Assembly: GCA_029860565.1 (NCBI GenBank)
Contig: JAOUAY010000048.1
Coordinates: 1 to 7,482 of the forward strand
Length of the DNA: 7,482 nucleotides
Direction of reading: 5' to 3'
From: Candidatus Nitrosopumilus sp.
GTDB lineage: Archaea; Thermoproteota; Nitrososphaeria; Nitrososphaerales; Nitrosopumilaceae
In this document: in pieces, positions 5,209-7,482 of the stretch
Position numbering within the stretch: the first letter of the stretch is position 1
Layout of the letters: the number at the start of each line of letters is the position of its first letter
Program-made: the position numbers and the translations under genes
The notes under the pieces: generated by a model
Seen by the model: only the letters and a program-made list of their open reading frames with translations
Told to the model about the DNA's origin: nothing
The model's database searches: none

Positions 5209-5855
5209 GAAAGATGACTGGTATAATAGCTATAACCAATAAGTGCCTTTAATGCAACGGGTGCCAGATTAAGAATTTCAGAATCAGCCCAGATGTGCAT
5301 ATAATCAACTTGATCCTTGTCTGATAGATGAACAAATCTATTAAATCTGAATTTTCCTTTTGTCAGACTGATCAAAAATACTGCAAAAACGGAATCAAAA
5401 AAGAAAAACAATATCTTAAGTGACTCCAGAGATGATTTTCGCATTGATTCCAGCATTTGTTGAGAGATTTTTGATGTATCTGCAAGTAGTGCATCATGTT
5501 GATCATCATTTGGATCTTTTTTAGGAAATAAAGATTGTATTAATGCATTGAGAATCTCAAGGTATTGATTAAATCGATGCATAGCATGTTTTACTCCAAC
5601 TAGGAATAATATTGCAAATACAGATGTAGAGAGTATTGTTAATGTAAAATCATTTGTTTTAAGAAATACTGCCATCCCAAATACAATAGTGGCAATCCCA
5701 CCTACCAAAATGTATCGTTTTTGAGCATTACCACTGCTCCACAATTTTCCAAGAAATATCACAAGCAGGTGGTTAATTTTTACTGTAAAAAATCCAATTC
5801 CGTATCCAATCAAAAGAGACAGGATCAGATAAATGATCAAATCAGATGTTGACAC
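5154..5855 (-). CDS. Membrane partner of the GMC oxidase (gluconate-DH subunit 3/FAO N-terminus-like)
   Basis: A 233-aa protein. It has three likely transmembrane helices at about 6-26, 48-66 and 71-90, then a charged linker (110-140). The helical C-terminal part contains LKILFFFFDSVFAVFLISLT, HIWADSE (187-193), ALKALIGYSYYTS (201-213) and W217...IGY (220-222). This 'W-x-x-S ... A-L-K-x-L ... Y-Y ... W-x-x-I-G-Y' pattern is what I recall from gluconate 2-dehydrogenase subunit 3 and from the N-terminal region of single-chain long-chain alcohol oxidases. The likely role is to anchor the overlapping GMC subunit to the membrane or pass its electrons to the respiratory chain. GTG 5855 shares one base with the TAG of the 61-codon ORF upstream. 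I recognise no family for the three-helix domain. Confidence 0.7.
   Translation of the reverse strand: MSTSDLIIYLILSLLIGYGIGFFTVKINHLLVIFLGKLWSSGNAQKRYILVGGIATIVFGMAVFLKTNDFTLTILSTSVFAILFLVGVKHAMHRFNQYLEILNALIQSLFPKKDPNDDQHDALLADTSKISQQMLESMRKSSLESLKILFFFFDSVFAVFLISLTKGKFRFNRFVHLSDKDQVDYMHIWADSEILNLAPVALKALIGYSYYTSHLSWDKIGYRGEVLRRSYIN
5170..5175 (-). promoter_or_regulatory. Ribosome site AAGGAG that may set a downstream start for the GMC gene
   Basis: AAGGAG lies inside the overlap, 12 nt before TTG 5157-5155, which overlaps the TGA of the upstream gene (TTGA). No comparable site precedes ATG 5208. The spacer is longer than usual, so the case is moderate. Confidence 0.4.
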
Positions 5856-6040
5856 TATTGGTCATACTCCAAATCAGTACAAATAATTTTAGACATTATT
5901 GGAATTAATATCAGGAATCTATGTAAGTTATTTCGGTATCTACTAAAAGTATCAGAGTTTTTGACAGAATCAACAAAGGCATTGTAGGGATCTTCTATCT
6001 CATTGATGCTCTCCATTGAAATTTCCACGCATGATGGCAT
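5855..6040 (-). pseudogene. Integrase-like N-terminal fragment beside tRNA-Arg
   Basis: ATG 6040 gives 61 codons; an inner start at M9 (6016, MESINEIED) is also possible. The phrase EDPYNAFVDSVKNSDTFSRY, then RNNLHRFL, resembles the core-binding (SAM-like) N-terminus of archaeal and phage tyrosine integrases. There, 'DPY-x-x-F-x-x-x-I-x-N-x-x-T-x-x-x-Y-x-x-x-L-x-x-F' is common. Full integrases are about 300 aa with an R...H-x-x-R...Y catalytic domain, and none of that follows here, so this is a truncated remnant or a new small protein. It lies 34 nt after the 3' end of tRNA-Arg on the same strand, the usual place for integrase genes. The alternative is a small real gene coupled to the membrane protein by the TAG/GTG overlap. 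Confidence 0.45.
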
Positions 6041-6074
6041 GAAAGCGGAACTATTTTAGTACCATGATGGGTAG

Positions 6075-6149
6075 CGGACCCGACCGGATTCGAACCGGCG
6101 ACCTATTGCTCCGCAAGCAATCGCACTATCCAAGCTATGCAACGAGTCC
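6075..6149 (-). tRNA. tRNA-Arg, anticodon GCG
   Basis: The 75-nt minus-strand sequence folds as a full cloverleaf. The acceptor stem is GGACTCG/CGGGTCC with one G-T pair. The D stem is GCAT/GTGC. The anticodon stem is ATTGC/GCAAT with loop TTGCGGA (6116-6110), so the anticodon is GCG (6114-6112), decoding CGC and CGU. The T arm is GCCGG-TTCGAAT-CCGGT and the discriminator is G. There is no intron, and CCA is not encoded, as usual in many archaea. The tRNA 3' end is a classic integration target. Confidence 0.95.
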
Positions 6150-6161
6150 AAAAAGTTTTGG
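6148..6161. repeat. Perfect inverted repeat at the tRNA 5' boundary
   Basis: CCAAAA-AG-TTTTGG, with 6-bp arms and a 2-nt centre, overlaps the first two bases of tRNA-Arg. The minus strand carries TTTTT here, which could end the methyltransferase transcript just before the tRNA. Confidence 0.4.
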
Positions 6162-6187
6162 AAATGTGCGCTTAATTTGGATTGCTA

Positions 6188-7009
6188 TTAGTTAGGTTGT
6201 GCAAAGATGTAAGGAGTATCATCAGATTCATGAAATGTCCAAGCAGTAGGTAAAGAAATACTTTGAATCGATTTTAGATTGTTCTTCTCAATCAGGGTAC
6301 CCCATCCAGCCTCATTTTTTGGATCTGAGGCATATTTTTGAGACAACGTACCAGCAAATACCCAACCAGAATTTGACCATAAATCAGATATCAAATTAAT
6401 TTTTTCTAAAACCTCGGAAGCCAAAGATACTCCACCCATTTGGGCAAGACCCCCTATGAAAAATATCGGTTGTTTAAGATTCAATGAAGAGTAATCAAAT
6501 ATTCCAGCATCAGAGCAACGAGGATTATAATCAAGAGTGGTGCACAGGAATTTTTGAAGATCAACTAACATATCGTCAATTTCCACACTGTAAGATTCCA
6601 TATCAAGCACTTTGCCACAAAATGCAATACGGCCATCCCCAGAACCAATGTCAATTACTTCCAAATATCCAAGTTCTTTGGCAAGTAAAGTACTAACATA
6701 TGCAGACATCATCCACGTTGGAGAAAATGGCGCATGGCTTGAACCATGTTGAATACTGCTCAACCAATATTTGTTAATGTCACCTTCATAAACAATGCAA
6801 GGAGTACACCCAATGATTTTTTCATATGAATTGTAATAGATTGGATTCTTGGCTGCAAATTGGTGTAGTAATTCTAAATCTTGTTGCTCTATTTGGAATA
6901 ACTCAGATTTTGAAATTGGGATTACTTCTTGAATTTGACTGTGTCCTTCATAAAGAGATACAAATTCTTTTTTTAAACTTACAAGATTTTTAGCTAGTTT
7001 TTCAATCAT
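6188..7009 (-). CDS. Class-I-like SAM-dependent methyltransferase
   Basis: From ATG 7009 the protein is 273 aa. The first 110 or so residues are mainly helical and may hold the substrate. The SAM-binding motif I is EVIDIGSGDGRIAF (residues 117-130 from this start). An acidic residue follows at the end of the next strand (SVEIDD), as expected for binding the SAM ribose. PIFFIGGLAQMGG may be the motif-IV/post-strand region. No DPPY or NPPY motif is seen, so it is not an obvious DNA adenine methylase. The target is unknown. The ATG overlaps the TGA of the upstream gene (ATGATTGA), which argues for coupling and against an ATG at 7039 (10 codons longer, weak residues). Conserved-hypothetical methyltransferases of this type occur in Nitrososphaeria. 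Confidence 0.75.
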   Translation of the reverse strand: MIEKLAKNLVSLKKEFVSLYEGHSQIQEVIPISKSELFQIEQQDLELLHQFAAKNPIYYNSYEKIIGCTPCIVYEGDINKYWLSSIQHGSSHAPFSPTWMMSAYVSTLLAKELGYLEVIDIGSGDGRIAFCGKVLDMESYSVEIDDMLVDLQKFLCTTLDYNPRCSDAGIFDYSSLNLKQPIFFIGGLAQMGGVSLASEVLEKINLISDLWSNSGWVFAGTLSQKYASDPKNEAGWGTLIEKNNLKSIQSISLPTAWTFHESDDTPYIFAQPN

Positions 7010-7439
7010 TATACAGACCTTTGTTGTATTGATCAACAAATTCCCTAGTACTCATTTTTTGACGTAATTCTTCAAACAATTTTGCTTCTGATTTAATTTC
7101 TTCTTTTGATTTTTTGCCTGTGTTCCCAGATTGAAGTTTTTCGGTAGTTTTTTGAATGGATGTTGATAATATTTTCATTATTCGTGGATGAATATCAGAA
7201 TTGAATTGTTCAGAAATGGATTTATCAATTACCTGAATTTTATTCAGTAATGAATTGGGCTGAGATTCAACCTGTTCTTTAAGCAAGGTTGACATTGAAG
7301 AGACATTCATGACTTGGTAGTAGGTTTCAACAATTTCATGAACGCTCAAATCATATTTTGAATCTGCAATGCTAATCAAGTTCTGAAGTTTCAGAGATTC
7401 ATCATCAAACATTTGAGATATGTCATCAATTGACGTCAT
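7002..7439 (-). CDS. 145-aa helical hypothetical protein, likely partner of the methyltransferase
   Basis: The protein starts at ATG 7439 (MTSIDDISQMFDDES). It is almost wholly polar and predicted helical, with no cysteine, membrane segment or signal. A basic low-complexity hinge (SGNTGKKSKEE, 104-114) separates an acidic N-terminal helical part from a charged C-terminal helix (LFEELRQKMSTREFVDQYN). I recognise no domain. It is the first gene of a two-gene unit whose second gene overlaps it by 8 nt, so it may be a substrate, regulator or scaffold of the methyltransferase; this is inference from context only. Confidence 0.75.
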   Translation of the reverse strand: MTSIDDISQMFDDESLKLQNLISIADSKYDLSVHEIVETYYQVMNVSSMSTLLKEQVESQPNSLLNKIQVIDKSISEQFNSDIHPRIMKILSTSIQKTTEKLQSGNTGKKSKEEIKSEAKLFEELRQKMSTREFVDQYNKGLYND

Positions 7440-7451
7440 ATAGCAAAAAGA

Positions 7452-7469
7452 ATTTTAAATTTTTAAAAA
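7452..7469 (-). promoter_or_regulatory. TATA-like promoter of the hypothetical-methyltransferase pair
   Basis: The minus strand reads TTTTTAAAAATTTAAAAT, ending about 13 nt before ATG 7439. Its upstream half is centred about 25 nt from the start codon. It suggests a leaderless transcript covering both genes. Confidence 0.5.
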
Positions 7470-7482
7470 TGTTAGCATTATG

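Noticed and set aside
6484..6696. 70-codon open frame on the plus strand
   Set aside because: Antisense to the methyltransferase; Gln/His-rich shadow with no supporting signals.
7010..7039. Upstream ATG giving a 283-aa methyltransferase
   Set aside because: It adds ten weak residues and a 38-nt overlap; ATG 7009 overlaps the previous stop in the usual coupled manner.
1..7482. CRISPR array, insertion sequence or long tandem repeat
   Set aside because: No regularly spaced direct repeats, no transposase-like frame and no terminal inverted repeats were seen on either strand.

Overview
This AT-rich window most likely comes from an ammonia-oxidising archaeon (Nitrososphaeria, Nitrosopumilus-like). 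I infer this from the protein style, from TATA-like boxes about 25 nt upstream of leaderless starts, from GGAGG/GGAGGTGA Shine-Dalgarno sites inside gene clusters, and from a tRNA gene without encoded CCA. No database search was possible, so the lineage is an inference. Every gene I can support is on the minus strand, so transcription runs from high to low coordinates.

From right to left: (1) 7439-6188 is a two-gene unit, a helical hypothetical protein followed by a class-I-like SAM methyltransferase. (2) 6149-6075 is tRNA-Arg(GCG). Just after its 3' end, a 61-codon ORF (6040-5855) resembles the N-terminal core-binding part of an archaeal tyrosine integrase, which suggests an integration scar. 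(3) 5855-3664 is an overlapping pair: a membrane protein with a C-terminal domain like gluconate-dehydrogenase subunit 3 or the N-terminus of fatty-alcohol oxidases, and a GMC-family FAD oxidoreductase. (4) 3663-3332 is a gap with a decayed ORF and a TATA box. (5) 3331-1766 encodes a galactose-oxidase/glyoxal-oxidase-like copper-radical oxidase with every expected copper and Cys-Tyr cofactor residue present and no signal peptide. (6) 1716-1614 holds a broken acetyltransferase-like tail. (7) 1489-387 is a chain of very small ORFs, several joined by 4-nt ATGA overlaps or strong internal ribosome sites. They include a one-helix membrane protein, a 69-aa soluble protein and two zinc-ribbon mini-proteins, one with an in-frame stop. 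(8) 192-1 is the start of a membrane-anchored protein that runs out of the window.

The two oxidases and the membrane partner look like an accessory alcohol/aldehyde oxidation module: GMC enzymes oxidise alcohols with FAD, and copper-radical oxidases oxidise alcohols or aldehydes and make H2O2. Their shared substrate is unknown. The integrase-like fragment, the gene debris and the mini-gene chain suggest a region reshaped by mobile elements. The chain at 387-1489 is the part least explained by known families and the best candidate for something undescribed.
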